Positions 1-7,192 of a DNA stretch of 7,725 nucleotides are shown piece after piece. Position 1 is the first letter of the stretch, and each line of letters opens with the position of its first letter. Location: positions 1-7,725 of the forward strand of contig JAUWTR010000062.1 in NCBI GenBank assembly GCA_030614645.1, in the 5' to 3' direction. Origin of the DNA: Candidatus Aminicenantota bacterium (GTDB taxonomy: Bacteria; Acidobacteriota; Aminicenantia; Aminicenantales; Aminicenantaceae). The notes under the pieces were generated by a model. The model made no database searches. It was not told the origin of the DNA and was given only the letters and a program-made list of their open reading frames with translations. The position numbers and the translations under genes are program-made.

Positions 1-1806
1 ACAGAAATTGTTAGGCATAGCAGTCTTGATAACAGCCCGAGAATCTTTATCCTTTTTTAAGTGTCTCAACATTTGAGATATACTTAGGAAGGTTTTCTGG
101 GCCGCTTTATAATCAGAAAGAGCCAGGGTAATTTCAGGGTAAAAAATAACCACCATAGAAGCAGGCGGCAGGTCAAACCGGTGGGCTAACATCGAAGTGC
201 CTACCAAAATATCAATTTCCCCATCTTTATAACGGGAGAGGATATCTTCCTGCCTGCGCCTATTACCGACTTCATCAGTATGAAAAACAGCAACCCTGTT
301 CTTCGGGAATTTCTTTTTAAACTCTTCTCCTATTACCTCCACTCCTATACCTTTTTTTAGCACAACTTTGCTTCCGCATTCAAGGCAAGCATTCATATAT
401 TTAATAGTGTAATTGCAGTAATGACACACCAACTCTCCTCTTTTTTTGTGATAGGTCAAACTGATATCACAATTTTTGCAGCGAGGGATATAAGAACACC
501 TAGAGCAGGTCAGAAAAGCAGAATACCCTCTTCGGCCGGAAAAGGCTAGTACTTGTTCCTTTCTGGCCAGCCTTGATTTTATCTGCTTATAAAGAGAGTC
601 CGAAACCAGCCTCCTTTCTTTTTCTTCATCTACTATTTCTACCTGGCCAGAGAAAGAAATTTTCTCCAAATTAATTAAATAATCCTGTTCTCCAGCCCTG
701 AACCTGGCCTCTACAGAAGGAAAGGTAGAGCCCAAAACCAAAAGAGCCCCCTCCTGCTCTGCTTTAAACCTGGCTCCTATCCTTGCATCATAAGCAGGAT
801 TTTGCCTCTGATAGTAAGAGTCATCCTGTTCTTCATCTATGATTACCAAACCTACATTTTCTGCTGGAGATAAAATCGCTGACCGGGTGCCAATAACAAC
901 TTCAGCTGCCCCGCCCTTGATTGTTTTCCAGGCCTGCTCCCTTTTTTTTTCAGTAAGCCTGCTGTGAAGTATTGCTGTATTTCCAGTAAATCTTCTCTTA
1001 ACTTTCTGAATAAGATCTTCTGTAAGTGCAATCTCAGGAACTAGGAATATAATTCGTTTTTTAAGAGCAAGGCAGCGTTTAATAAGATAAAAATATACAC
1101 CTTCCCTTCTTTCAGCGGAACCATACAGAAGAAACCGAGAAAAAACCTGCTTATCCAGGCTCTTTGTCAGTTTACCGGCAGCTTGAATAGATTTTTTATC
1201 CTGGGAAAAATCAATCTCAAGCTGCCCAGCTGCAGGAATATTGGACTTATCTTTATCACGCTTTTTTCTTTGAACCTCTTCTTTCCTGAAAATCAGGCCC
1301 TTCTTTTCGAGTCTTTGAAGATATATTCCCAGATCCCTTATCTTTAACTTCCTTTTCAGATAAGATTCTATATATGATTTTTTTTGCAAAAGTGTTAATA
1401 TTTTTTTCTCATCATTTGAAAGGGATGCCATGTTTATCCCTTCTACTGCTTTGTCATAGAAGAAAACCCTTTTTCGGCTTTTAACTGTCAGCGATGGAGG
1501 TATAGAGGCTTGTAAAAGGCTGCCCCAGGATGAATAAAAATAAGCAGCCAGTTTCCGGGTATATAAAAGGAAAGGGGAAGTAAAGACAGGTTTGTCATCC
1601 AGCAGTTCTTTGACCTCTTTAAGCTTGTATTTACCGGCTGGGTTTTTCCAGTGCAGTTTGACAATAAAACCCGTCATAAGCCTGTGCCTAAATGACACAA
1701 GAACCCTCGAGCCTATTTTAATTCTTTCTTTTAAATCCTCCGGCACAATATAATGAAAGGTCTTTTCAAGGGGAAGAGGGACAATTACTTCAGCATATAA
1801 GGTCAT
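1..1806 (-). CDS. priA: PriA-type replication restart protein, C-terminus cut by window edge, helicase motifs degenerate
   Basis: PriA recognises stalled or abandoned replication forks and starts primosome reassembly in the cytoplasm. The reading frame is open for 602 codons from the ATG at 1804-1806 (family length is roughly 700-830 aa, so about 100 or more residues lie outside the window). In order I see: an N-terminal 3'-end DNA-binding region (about 1-105, beginning MTLYAEVIVPLPLEKTFHYI), a winged-helix linker (about 130-180), the first helicase lobe (motif Ia LVPEIALT, then GTRSA, then DEEQ at 324-327), an intact zinc-binding insert with Cys 434, 437, 443, 446, 461, 464, 474 and 477, and the second lobe. 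The Walker A site reads GSAERREGVY (229-238) instead of GxTGSGKTEVY. Motifs V and VI are also lost. The family assignment is firm, but helicase and ATPase activity is doubtful. The start overlaps the upstream glycosylase stop as ATGA, which suggests translational coupling. Confidence 0.93.
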   Translation of the reverse strand, partial: MTLYAEVIVPLPLEKTFHYIVPEDLKERIKIGSRVLVSFRHRLMTGFIVKLHWKNPAGKYKLKEVKELLDDKPVFTSPFLLYTRKLAAYFYSSWGSLLQASIPPSLTVKSRKRVFFYDKAVEGINMASLSNDEKKILTLLQKKSYIESYLKRKLKIRDLGIYLQRLEKKGLIFRKEEVQRKKRDKDKSNIPAAGQLEIDFSQDKKSIQAAGKLTKSLDKQVFSRFLLYGSAERREGVYFYLIKRCLALKKRIIFLVPEIALTEDLIQKVKRRFTGNTAILHSRLTEKKREQAWKTIKGGAAEVVIGTRSAILSPAENVGLVIIDEEQDDSYYQRQNPAYDARIGARFKAEQEGALLVLGSTFPSVEARFRAGEQDYLINLEKISFSGQVEIVDEEKERRLVSDSLYKQIKSRLARKEQVLAFSGRRGYSAFLTCSRCSYIPRCKNCDISLTYHKKRGELVCHYCNYTIKYMNACLECGSKVVLKKGIGVEVIGEEFKKKFPKNRVAVFHTDEVGNRRRQEDILSRYKDGEIDILVGTSMLAHRFDLPPASMVVIFYPEITLALSDYKAAQKTFLSISQMLRHLKKDKDSRAVIKTAMPNNFC

Positions 1807-2483
1807 CTCTTACCTAAGAAGGCAAGTACCTGTTTCATATCATCCCATACTAAACGCTTTAACTGTCGATTTTTTTCATTTCGGATTAAATAGGAAGGGT
1901 GAAAGGTCGGCATTACCTGGATATTCATATATTTATAGAACTTTCCCCGCAGAGAAGTTATTCCCTCTTTCCTCTTTAAAAAAAAATGGCTCGGTACATT
2001 TCCTAAAGCAACAATGACTTTAGGCTGAATAAACCTTATCTGTTCAAATAAAAAAAGCTGACATTTCTCCAATTCCTCCATGTTCGGATTGCGGTTGTCC
2101 GGAGGCCTGCACTTGACGACATTGGTAATATAGACATCCTCTCGCTTAAACTCCATAGCATTGATTATCTTAGTTAACAACTGACCAGCTCTGCCTACAA
2201 AAGGCCTCCCCTGCTGGTCTTCATCATAACCAGGGCCTTCTCCCACAAACATCAGTTCAGCTGTGATACTTCCTTCCCCAGGAACAGGATTAATTCTGGT
2301 CTCAGCCAGAGGGCAGGCCCGGCAATTCTGTATTTGTTTTTCAAGAGCCAGGAAACGAGATCTATGGGAGGGCATGGATGACCTGGCAACAGGGGGCAAA
2401 TAGAAATATTCCACTCCCAACTGGGTTAAATAATTCAGTCTTTCCTGAAGGTCGGTAAGAAGCTTATCCTGATTTTTCCCCAA
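1803..2483 (-). CDS. Family-4 (Fe-S) uracil-DNA glycosylase
   Basis: This enzyme removes uracil from DNA, the product of cytosine deamination or dUTP incorporation, as the first step of base excision repair. The 226-aa protein has the family-4 signature GEGPGYDEDQQGRPFVG (81-97), the ITNVVKCRPP block (119-128) and the catalytic-region motif HPSYLIR (195-201). Four cysteines at 54, 57, 125 and 141 (C-x2-C and C-x15-C) match the 4Fe-4S ligand spacing of the family. About 40 residues precede the core; such N-terminal extensions occur in bacterial members. The start is TTG (2481-2483): a GAGG Shine-Dalgarno sits six bases upstream, whereas the first internal ATG (Met37) has no clear ribosome site. 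The gene overlaps the end of coaBC by 20 bases and the start of priA by 4, so it is probably co-translated with both. The family call is very secure; the start is moderately secure. Confidence 0.95.
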   Translation of the reverse strand: MGKNQDKLLTDLQERLNYLTQLGVEYFYLPPVARSSMPSHRSRFLALEKQIQNCRACPLAETRINPVPGEGSITAELMFVGEGPGYDEDQQGRPFVGRAGQLLTKIINAMEFKREDVYITNVVKCRPPDNRNPNMEELEKCQLFLFEQIRFIQPKVIVALGNVPSHFFLKRKEGITSLRGKFYKYMNIQVMPTFHPSYLIRNEKNRQLKRLVWDDMKQVLAFLGKR

Positions 2484-3672
2484 TTATGTCCTCAATTTCA
2501 TCCAGTATGATCTGGCTAATTTCCAATTTGCTTTTTTTTTCTGTAAGTACGCTTTTTCCACTCTTATAATAGATGCAAACCTTATTTTCATCTGAATCAA
2601 AGCCAATATCCGTTTTGGACACATCATTTGCTACTATAAAATCAAGATTTTTCTCTTTTACCTTCTGTAAAGCATTCTTTTTCAGGTCCCCGGTTTCTGC
2701 AGCAAAACCTATCAAAATTTTATTCCCTTTTTTTCTTCCCAATTCCGCAAGAATATCCTGTGTCCTTACTAATTTGATGTTTTTTGACAATTCCTTTTTT
2801 TTTATTTTCTGTTTGGCTTTGGTATTAAAAGTGAAATCAGAAACTGCAGCAGCCATTAAAACAATATCAGCCTGGTCGAAAGATCTCATGACTTCAGTCT
2901 TCATTTCTTTAGCAGTCTGAACCTTTATAAGCTTTATTCCAGGATGAGGGGGGATATGAGAAGGGCCGGAAATAAGAATTACTTCAGCTCCTCTCCGTAA
3001 AGCCTCCTCGGCCAATTCAAACCCCATTTTTCCAGAAGAACGGCTCGAGATAAAACGCACCGGATCAAAAAACTCCCGGGTAGGACCTGCCGTGACCAGG
3101 ACGCATTTATGGTTTAAACTTGTTGCCTTATTTATAAATTCTAAACATTTTTTTACAATTTCACTGGGAGAAGCCAGCCGCCCTAATCCTTCTTCGCCAC
3201 AAGCCAGGTAGCCTTTATCCGGTTCGATAAACTTAACCCCATCAGATTTTAAACGCTGCATATTTTTATATGTACAGCGGCGCAGGTACATACTTTCATT
3301 CATAGCGGGCGCAACCACAACCGGACAATCAGCAGCCATATAAACCGTTGATAAAGCATCATCTGCCACTCCGGATGCAAATTTTCCTATTATATTAGCG
3401 GTTGCCGGGGCAACTAATAATAAATCAGCGCCCTGGGTTAAGGTTATATGTGAAATACTGGGTGATCTGTCCTCATCAAATAAATCCATCAATACTTCAT
3501 TTCCGGATAAAGCACTGAATAAGCGGGGAGAAATCAAGCAGGAGGCATTCTTTGTCATTACTACATGTACATCAAGGCCCTCTTTCTGAAATTCCCGAAT
3601 GATCTCACAGGCCTTATATATACTTATGGATGAAGTAACACCAAGGATAATTATTTTTTTGGGCACTTCCAT
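2464..3672 (-). CDS. coaBC: Bifunctional phosphopantothenoylcysteine decarboxylase / phosphopantothenate-cysteine ligase
   Basis: CoaBC joins cysteine to 4'-phosphopantothenate using CTP (CoaB) and then decarboxylates the product with an FMN-dependent flavoprotein domain (CoaC), giving 4'-phosphopantetheine for coenzyme A. From the ATG at 3670-3672 the protein has 402 residues, close to the E. coli length of about 406, and key positions fall at the same numbers. CoaC (about 1-180) has the catalytic SHI histidine (His75), the PAMNESMY motif (122-129, Asn125) and the substrate-flap ACGEEG (Cys158). CoaB (about 188-395) has VTAGPTRE, RSSGKMG, AAAVSDF, KIKKK (Lys289 region), GFAAET and ANDVS. One family-conserved residue differs: Ser210 (FISSRSSGKMG) where Asn is expected. 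The start shares one base with the gmk stop (TAATG). The open frame extends upstream to 3738, but those 22 residues lie inside gmk and are not conserved. Confidence 0.95.
   Translation of the reverse strand: MEVPKKIIILGVTSSISIYKACEIIREFQKEGLDVHVVMTKNASCLISPRLFSALSGNEVLMDLFDEDRSPSISHITLTQGADLLLVAPATANIIGKFASGVADDALSTVYMAADCPVVVAPAMNESMYLRRCTYKNMQRLKSDGVKFIEPDKGYLACGEEGLGRLASPSEIVKKCLEFINKATSLNHKCVLVTAGPTREFFDPVRFISSRSSGKMGFELAEEALRRGAEVILISGPSHIPPHPGIKLIKVQTAKEMKTEVMRSFDQADIVLMAAAVSDFTFNTKAKQKIKKKELSKNIKLVRTQDILAELGRKKGNKILIGFAAETGDLKKNALQKVKEKNLDFIVANDVSKTDIGFDSDENKVCIYYKSGKSVLTEKKSKLEISQIILDEIEDIIGEKSG
2490..2493 (-). promoter_or_regulatory. Ribosome binding site deciding the TTG start of the uracil-DNA glycosylase
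   Basis: On the minus strand GAGG is followed by six bases (ACATAA) and then TTG. It lies inside the last codons of coaBC. It supports the non-ATG start at 2483 over the internal ATG that would begin at residue 37. Confidence 0.6.
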
Positions 3673-4277
3673 TATTCTCTCTCTGAAAAACTCCTGAGAA
3701 TCGGGATTATTTCTTTCTGGCATAAGTCCAGACGGCAATGCTGGCTATTAATAATGGACTTCAAATCCCAAACCGCAGTATCCAACTTATCATTAATAAT
3801 AATATAGTCAAAAACAGCATACGATCTTATTTCTTTCTGCGCGACTTTCAGCCTCCTTTGTATATCTTCCGGGCTCTCCCTCTCTCTCTTTTCCAACCGA
3901 TTTTTCAGTTCCAGGAATCCCGGAGGTAAAATAAAAATAAAAACCGCTTTTTTAAATCGTTCTCTTGCCTTCTGAGCTCCCTGAACATCAAGGTCTAGAA
4001 GAAGATTATTCCGGGTGCCTTTCTTTTCAATTTCACGCCGGGATGTCCCATAGTAATTTCCATGAACAATTGCCCATTCTACAAATTTATTGTCTTCTAT
4101 CATGCTTTTAAATTTATTGATAGAAACAAAATAATAGTCTTCTCCTTCTTTCTCAGATTTTTTCTTTTCCCGGGTAGTAAAGGAAACCGAAAATTTTATA
4201 TCCTTTATATCTCCCAGAACCCGTTTGACTAAGGTTGATTTGCCGCATCCGGAAGGACCTGAAATTACAAAAATCAT
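3672..4277 (-). CDS. gmk: Guanylate kinase
   Basis: Guanylate kinase phosphorylates GMP to GDP with ATP, an essential step in GTP and dGTP supply. The 201-residue protein fits the family length. It shows a P-loop GPSGCGKST (7-15), the GMP-binding region SFTTREKKKSEKEGEDYYFVS followed by EWAIVHGNYYGTSRREIE, the LLDLDVQGAQKAR strand-helix, and the lid and base-recognition end with RRL and FDYIIINDKLDTA. The start is ATG at 4275-4277, with a modest AAAGG ribosome site nine bases upstream and an in-frame stop just before it. The stop shares a base with the coaBC start (TAATG). rpoZ, which often sits between gmk and coaBC, is absent. The mobile-element-like repeat ends only 16 bases before the start codon, so gmk transcription or leader structure may depend on it. 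Confidence 0.96.
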   Translation of the reverse strand: MIFVISGPSGCGKSTLVKRVLGDIKDIKFSVSFTTREKKKSEKEGEDYYFVSINKFKSMIEDNKFVEWAIVHGNYYGTSRREIEKKGTRNNLLLDLDVQGAQKARERFKKAVFIFILPPGFLELKNRLEKRERESPEDIQRRLKVAQKEIRSYAVFDYIIINDKLDTAVWDLKSIINSQHCRLDLCQKEIIPILRSFSERE

Positions 4278-4293
4278 GTTCTTATGCCTTTAT

Positions 4294-4317
4294 TTAACCT
4301 GCACTATTCATAAAAAA
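4294..4317. repeat. Left arm of the 24-bp inverted repeat
   Basis: TTAA followed by CCTGCACTATTCATAAAAAA. It is the exact reverse complement of the right arm, 24 of 24 bases. It ends 16 bases upstream of the gmk start codon. Confidence 0.95.
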
Positions 4318-4351
4318 CGTCGATATGTATGATGCTTCTTTTTGTATCAAT

Positions 4352-4380
4352 ATTTTACACTGACTACTAGGGATAAACAA
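4352..4380 (-). promoter_or_regulatory. Possible promoter inside the inverted-repeat element, facing gmk
   Basis: On the minus strand TTGTTT (4375-4380) is separated by 17 bases from TAAAAT (4352-4357). The -10 box matches five of six consensus positions and the -35 matches three of six. Transcription would start near 4345 and run through the left arm into gmk. This is a pattern match only in an A+T-rich stretch where chance matches are common. Confidence 0.35.
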
Positions 4381-4423
4381 TTACTCATTTCGTTTTCGAT
4401 AAAATCTCCATTTATAATCAACA

Positions 4424-4447
4424 TTTTTTATGAATAGTGCAGGTTAA
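4424..4447. repeat. Right arm of the 24-bp inverted repeat
   Basis: Exact reverse complement of the left arm. Its outer TTAA also forms half of a 12-bp palindrome (TTAATATATTAA, 4444-4455), so the host site was A+T-rich with two neighbouring TTAA sites. Confidence 0.95.
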
Positions 4448-4497
4448 TATATTAACATAAATTCCTTATGGCAACAATTTTGCGGAGATGATAAATT

Positions 4498-5376
4498 TTA
4501 TTCCAGATTTTGCACCTGCTGCCTAATGCTTTCGACTTCGCTTTTTATTATTAAGCTTTGCTTTATGATGTCAATATCCTGAGCCTTGGAATTAATCGTA
4601 TTAGCTTCCCTCAAAAGTTCTTGGGCAACAAAATCAAGCTTTTTGCCGGCTGGCGATTCTTCTCTGGGAGAAAGCAGCTCCTGCATATAAGCCATGTGTG
4701 ATTTAGTCCTTTCAATTTCCTCAGACAGATCATAACGCTGTAGGATGAAAGCCGTTTCTTCAACCAGATTCTCCTCAGAAGGAACAATTTGCTCCCCCAT
4801 TTCCCGCAACTTTACCTCAATTTTTTGCCGAATAAGAGAAGGCTGTTTTTTCGCCAGTTTCTCCAACCTCCTTACAGCTTCTCTGGCTCCCTTGATATGC
4901 TTCTGTATTTCCCGTTTCAGTTCCTGCCCTTCCTTTCGCCTGACTTTTATCAGCTCAGCCAGAGTCTTTTTAAAACTTTCTTCTAGAAAATTCAGTTCTT
5001 CCCGGGACAAATCTTTTCTCCTCAACTCCGCAACATTGGGGATGCTGAACAGATTATCTACAGAAAACGAAACTTTTTCTTTCAGCCGAGAAGATACTCT
5101 TTGCACAGATCTAATGATCTTGGAGAATAATTCCTCATTGATCCGGAGTTCCCAGTGGGTTGAATCCAGGAAATCTATTTGCAAATAGACTTCGATCCTT
5201 CCTCTGTAAAGCTCTTTCTGGCAGATAACTCTTAACCTATCCTCAACCTCTCTTATTTTGTTTCCCCGGCAATTCCAATCCAGGTACTTATGATTTAGGC
5301 TTTTTATACTAATACGCAAGGAAAAGGTCTTATAATCAAACTTTTTATCTACATAACCAGTCATACTATGGATCAA
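4498..5376 (-). CDS. yicC: YicC/YloC family endoribonuclease
   Basis: Members of this family (E. coli YicC, B. subtilis YloC) are cytoplasmic endoribonucleases involved in RNA turnover. The 292-residue protein has the family's usual length. Its start MIHSMTGY matches the family's MI-x-SMTGYG opening, although Val9 replaces the usual Gly. SIKSLNHKYLD (23-33) is the conserved N-terminal block. The C-terminal domain (DUF1732) shows DLSEEIERTKSHM (216-228), GKKLDFVAQELLREANT (244-260) and the ending IRQQVQNLE. The middle (about 120-190) is highly charged and helical. The start codon is TTG (5374-5376). It is chosen because it alone gives the conserved N-terminus, and a GGTG-like ribosome site lies a few bases upstream. 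TTG overlaps the exporter's TGA by four bases, so the two are likely translationally coupled. A 220-bp gap with the inverted-repeat element separates it from gmk. Confidence 0.95.
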   Translation of the reverse strand: MIHSMTGYVDKKFDYKTFSLRISIKSLNHKYLDWNCRGNKIREVEDRLRVICQKELYRGRIEVYLQIDFLDSTHWELRINEELFSKIIRSVQRVSSRLKEKVSFSVDNLFSIPNVAELRRKDLSREELNFLEESFKKTLAELIKVRRKEGQELKREIQKHIKGAREAVRRLEKLAKKQPSLIRQKIEVKLREMGEQIVPSEENLVEETAFILQRYDLSEEIERTKSHMAYMQELLSPREESPAGKKLDFVAQELLREANTINSKAQDIDIIKQSLIIKSEVESIRQQVQNLE

Positions 5377-7175
5377 TATTCTTCACCCATTTCTACAGGA
5401 AACTGCAGATCATATAATTTTTTATAAATCCCCTCTTTCTGGTATAACTCTACGTGAGATCCTCTTTCAACAATGCTGCCTTTATCAACCACAAAAATTA
5501 TATCGGCATTTCTGATGGTGGAAAGCCGGTGAGCGATGATCAGGGTTGTCCGATTCTTGGTGATCTTCTCCAGGGCCCTCTGAATCAGCCTCTCAGATTC
5601 CGAATCCAGAGAGGAAGTGGCTTCATCAAGGATAAGGATAGGCGGATTTTTCAAAAAAGCTCTTGCAATTGCCAGCCTTTGCTGCTGCCCACTGGATAAA
5701 AGCCCCCCTCCTTCTCCGATCTGAGTATCATACCCATGGCGTAGCCGGATTACAAACTCATGTGCTCCGGCATTCTTTGCAGCTTGGATGACTTCGTCTT
5801 CAGAGGTTTGGTCCAGGCCGTAGGCAATATTATTACGCACAGTATCGTTAAAAAGAATAAGCTCCTGGGTAACAAGCCCCAAATGAGAGCGAAAAGAGGA
5901 AATGCTTATTTCCTGAATATTTTTATCATCGATGTATATTGTCCCAGAAGTCTGATCATAAAAGCGAGAAAGGAGATTAATGATCGTGGTTTTACCGGAA
6001 CCGCTTAATCCTATTAATGCCGCTGTCTGTTTCGGCATGATTTCAAAATCAATATTTTTCAGAACTAATCCGGTTTCATTATATCTAAATGAAACATTTT
6101 CAAATTTGATCTTTCCTTCAACATCTGGAAGAGAAATAGCATGAGGATGCTCGGTAATTTGAGGCTTACTTAAAAGAACCTCCAGAACCCTTTCATGACA
6201 GGCAACACCCTGCTGAATAACATTATTCGCCCGGCTGATCTTTTTTATAGGAGTATACATAAGGAAAACCCCCATTACAAAAGAACCAAAATCTCCGGCG
6301 CTTATATATCCCTTTGCTATCCTGTCAGTTCCCACCAGTAATATAAACGCACCAACTGCCCCTCCTAAGAATTCCATAAACGGCGAAGATAAACTACTGA
6401 TCCAAGCAAGCCTTATACTGGTTTTAAAATAACTTTTTGTGGCCTTTAAGAATTTCCCTAACTCGAATTCTTCCATAGTAAAGGCTTTAACAATTTTATT
6501 CCCTGTAATTGTCTCGTGTAAAAGACTATAGATGTAGGCCATCCTGGACTGGTTCGATCTTCCTGTCTTTTTAAGCTTACTGCTAAAAACTGCCAAAGGA
6601 AGCGCTGCCAGGGGAGCTATAACAAAGGAAGCTAGAGCCAAATGCCAGTCCTTTACAAAAAGCCCTATCATCAAAGCACATAAAATAAACATTTCCTGCA
6701 TAAGGTCTTTAGCACTTCCGGAAAGCGCTTCCTGGATCCTATCTACATCACTGGTTAAACGAGACATAAGTTCGCCAGTAGACCTGCCATCAAAATATCC
6801 TGAAGATTGGTATAGAATACTGCTATAGAGGTCATTCCGTAATTTTCTGGAGACATTCAGGCCTACAGACCTCATAGAAAATGAAGATAAAAAAGCAAAC
6901 AATCCTTTGCCGAAAATTATGATAAGCAGCATCCAAGGCAAATATATTATCATCTGGTCGATATTCAAATTGAAGAGCTTTAAAATAACATCTAAAAAAC
7001 GCTTTTTCTCTGGAATACCCTCCGGAGCCATTCTGAACATATAATCCATTATAGGCTGGATCAAATCCACAAACATATAAGTAAATAAAGCTACAAACAA
7101 AGTACAAACAAAAGAAAAAACAAGACGCTTCTTTTCAGTTATCGTTAGTTTTAATAGCTTAAAAACCTGCTTCAT
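5373..7175 (-). CDS. MsbA-like ABC exporter, fused membrane and ATPase domains
   Basis: This is a half-size type IV ABC exporter that would act as a homodimer in the inner membrane, probably flipping lipid or lipid-linked substrates as MsbA does. The 600-residue protein has about six hydrophobic spans (around 18-38, 75-98, 157-175, 179-197, 264-282 and 293-310) followed by an ATPase domain from about 355. That domain has Walker A GLSGSGKTT (389-397), Q-loop Gln437, Walker B ILILDE (513-518, catalytic Glu518), D-loop SSLD and switch His549 (IIAHR). The signature motif is LSSGQ (493-497), with Ser for the first Gly of LSGGQ. The ATG start has AGGA six bases upstream. It is the first gene of the minus-strand cluster and overlaps yicC by four bases. 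The substrate cannot be read from sequence: a lipid A flippase or a drug exporter are both possible, so I give no gene symbol. Confidence 0.93.
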   Translation of the reverse strand: MKQVFKLLKLTITEKKRLVFSFVCTLFVALFTYMFVDLIQPIMDYMFRMAPEGIPEKKRFLDVILKLFNLNIDQMIIYLPWMLLIIIFGKGLFAFLSSFSMRSVGLNVSRKLRNDLYSSILYQSSGYFDGRSTGELMSRLTSDVDRIQEALSGSAKDLMQEMFILCALMIGLFVKDWHLALASFVIAPLAALPLAVFSSKLKKTGRSNQSRMAYIYSLLHETITGNKIVKAFTMEEFELGKFLKATKSYFKTSIRLAWISSLSSPFMEFLGGAVGAFILLVGTDRIAKGYISAGDFGSFVMGVFLMYTPIKKISRANNVIQQGVACHERVLEVLLSKPQITEHPHAISLPDVEGKIKFENVSFRYNETGLVLKNIDFEIMPKQTAALIGLSGSGKTTIINLLSRFYDQTSGTIYIDDKNIQEISISSFRSHLGLVTQELILFNDTVRNNIAYGLDQTSEDEVIQAAKNAGAHEFVIRLRHGYDTQIGEGGGLLSSGQQQRLAIARAFLKNPPILILDEATSSLDSESERLIQRALEKITKNRTTLIIAHRLSTIRNADIIFVVDKGSIVERGSHVELYQKEGIYKKLYDLQFPVEMGEEY

Positions 7176-7192
7176 TTGTTATCCTGATTAGG

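Larger units (their letters stand above)
4294..4447. mobile_element. Miniature inverted-repeat element (MITE-like) in a TTAA target
   Basis: A perfect 24-bp inverted repeat joins 4294-4317 and 4424-4447, with a 106-bp non-coding interior. Each arm is an outer TTAA plus the 20-bp terminus CCTGCACTATTCATAAAAAA. Pairing stops exactly at the outer edge of TTAA. That is what a palindromic 4-bp TTAA target duplication around 20-bp terminal inverted repeats would give, so the element proper is probably 4298-4443 (146 bp). Inside the arms, weak pairing continues for about seven more bases with two mismatches. There is no transposase frame, so movement would need a full-length relative elsewhere. TTAA targets and ends starting CC recall IS1380-type (piggyBac-related) transposons, but this link is inference from memory. 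The alternative is a large hairpin in the mRNA leader of gmk that is not mobile. Confidence 0.75.

Noticed and set aside
1..1806. priA as a pseudogene
   Set aside because: I translated all 602 codons and found no stop or frameshift, and the zinc-binding cysteines and N-terminal domain are kept, which argues for selection rather than decay.
2573..2920. Plus-strand open frame inside coaBC
   Set aside because: Shadow of coaBC: Phe/Ser-rich translation of the Lys/Glu-rich antisense strand, no ribosome site, no recognisable family.
3673..3738. Longer coaBC start at 3738
   Set aside because: The extra 22 residues are the shifted frame of the gmk C-terminus; starting at 3672 gives the family length and places all catalytic residues at E. 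coli numbers.
4455..4497. Terminator after yicC
   Set aside because: Only a four-base GCAA/TTGC stem is present, with no following T run on the minus strand.
4745..5188. Plus-strand open frame inside yicC
   Set aside because: Antisense shadow of the charged yicC middle region, Ser/Phe-rich with no independent support.
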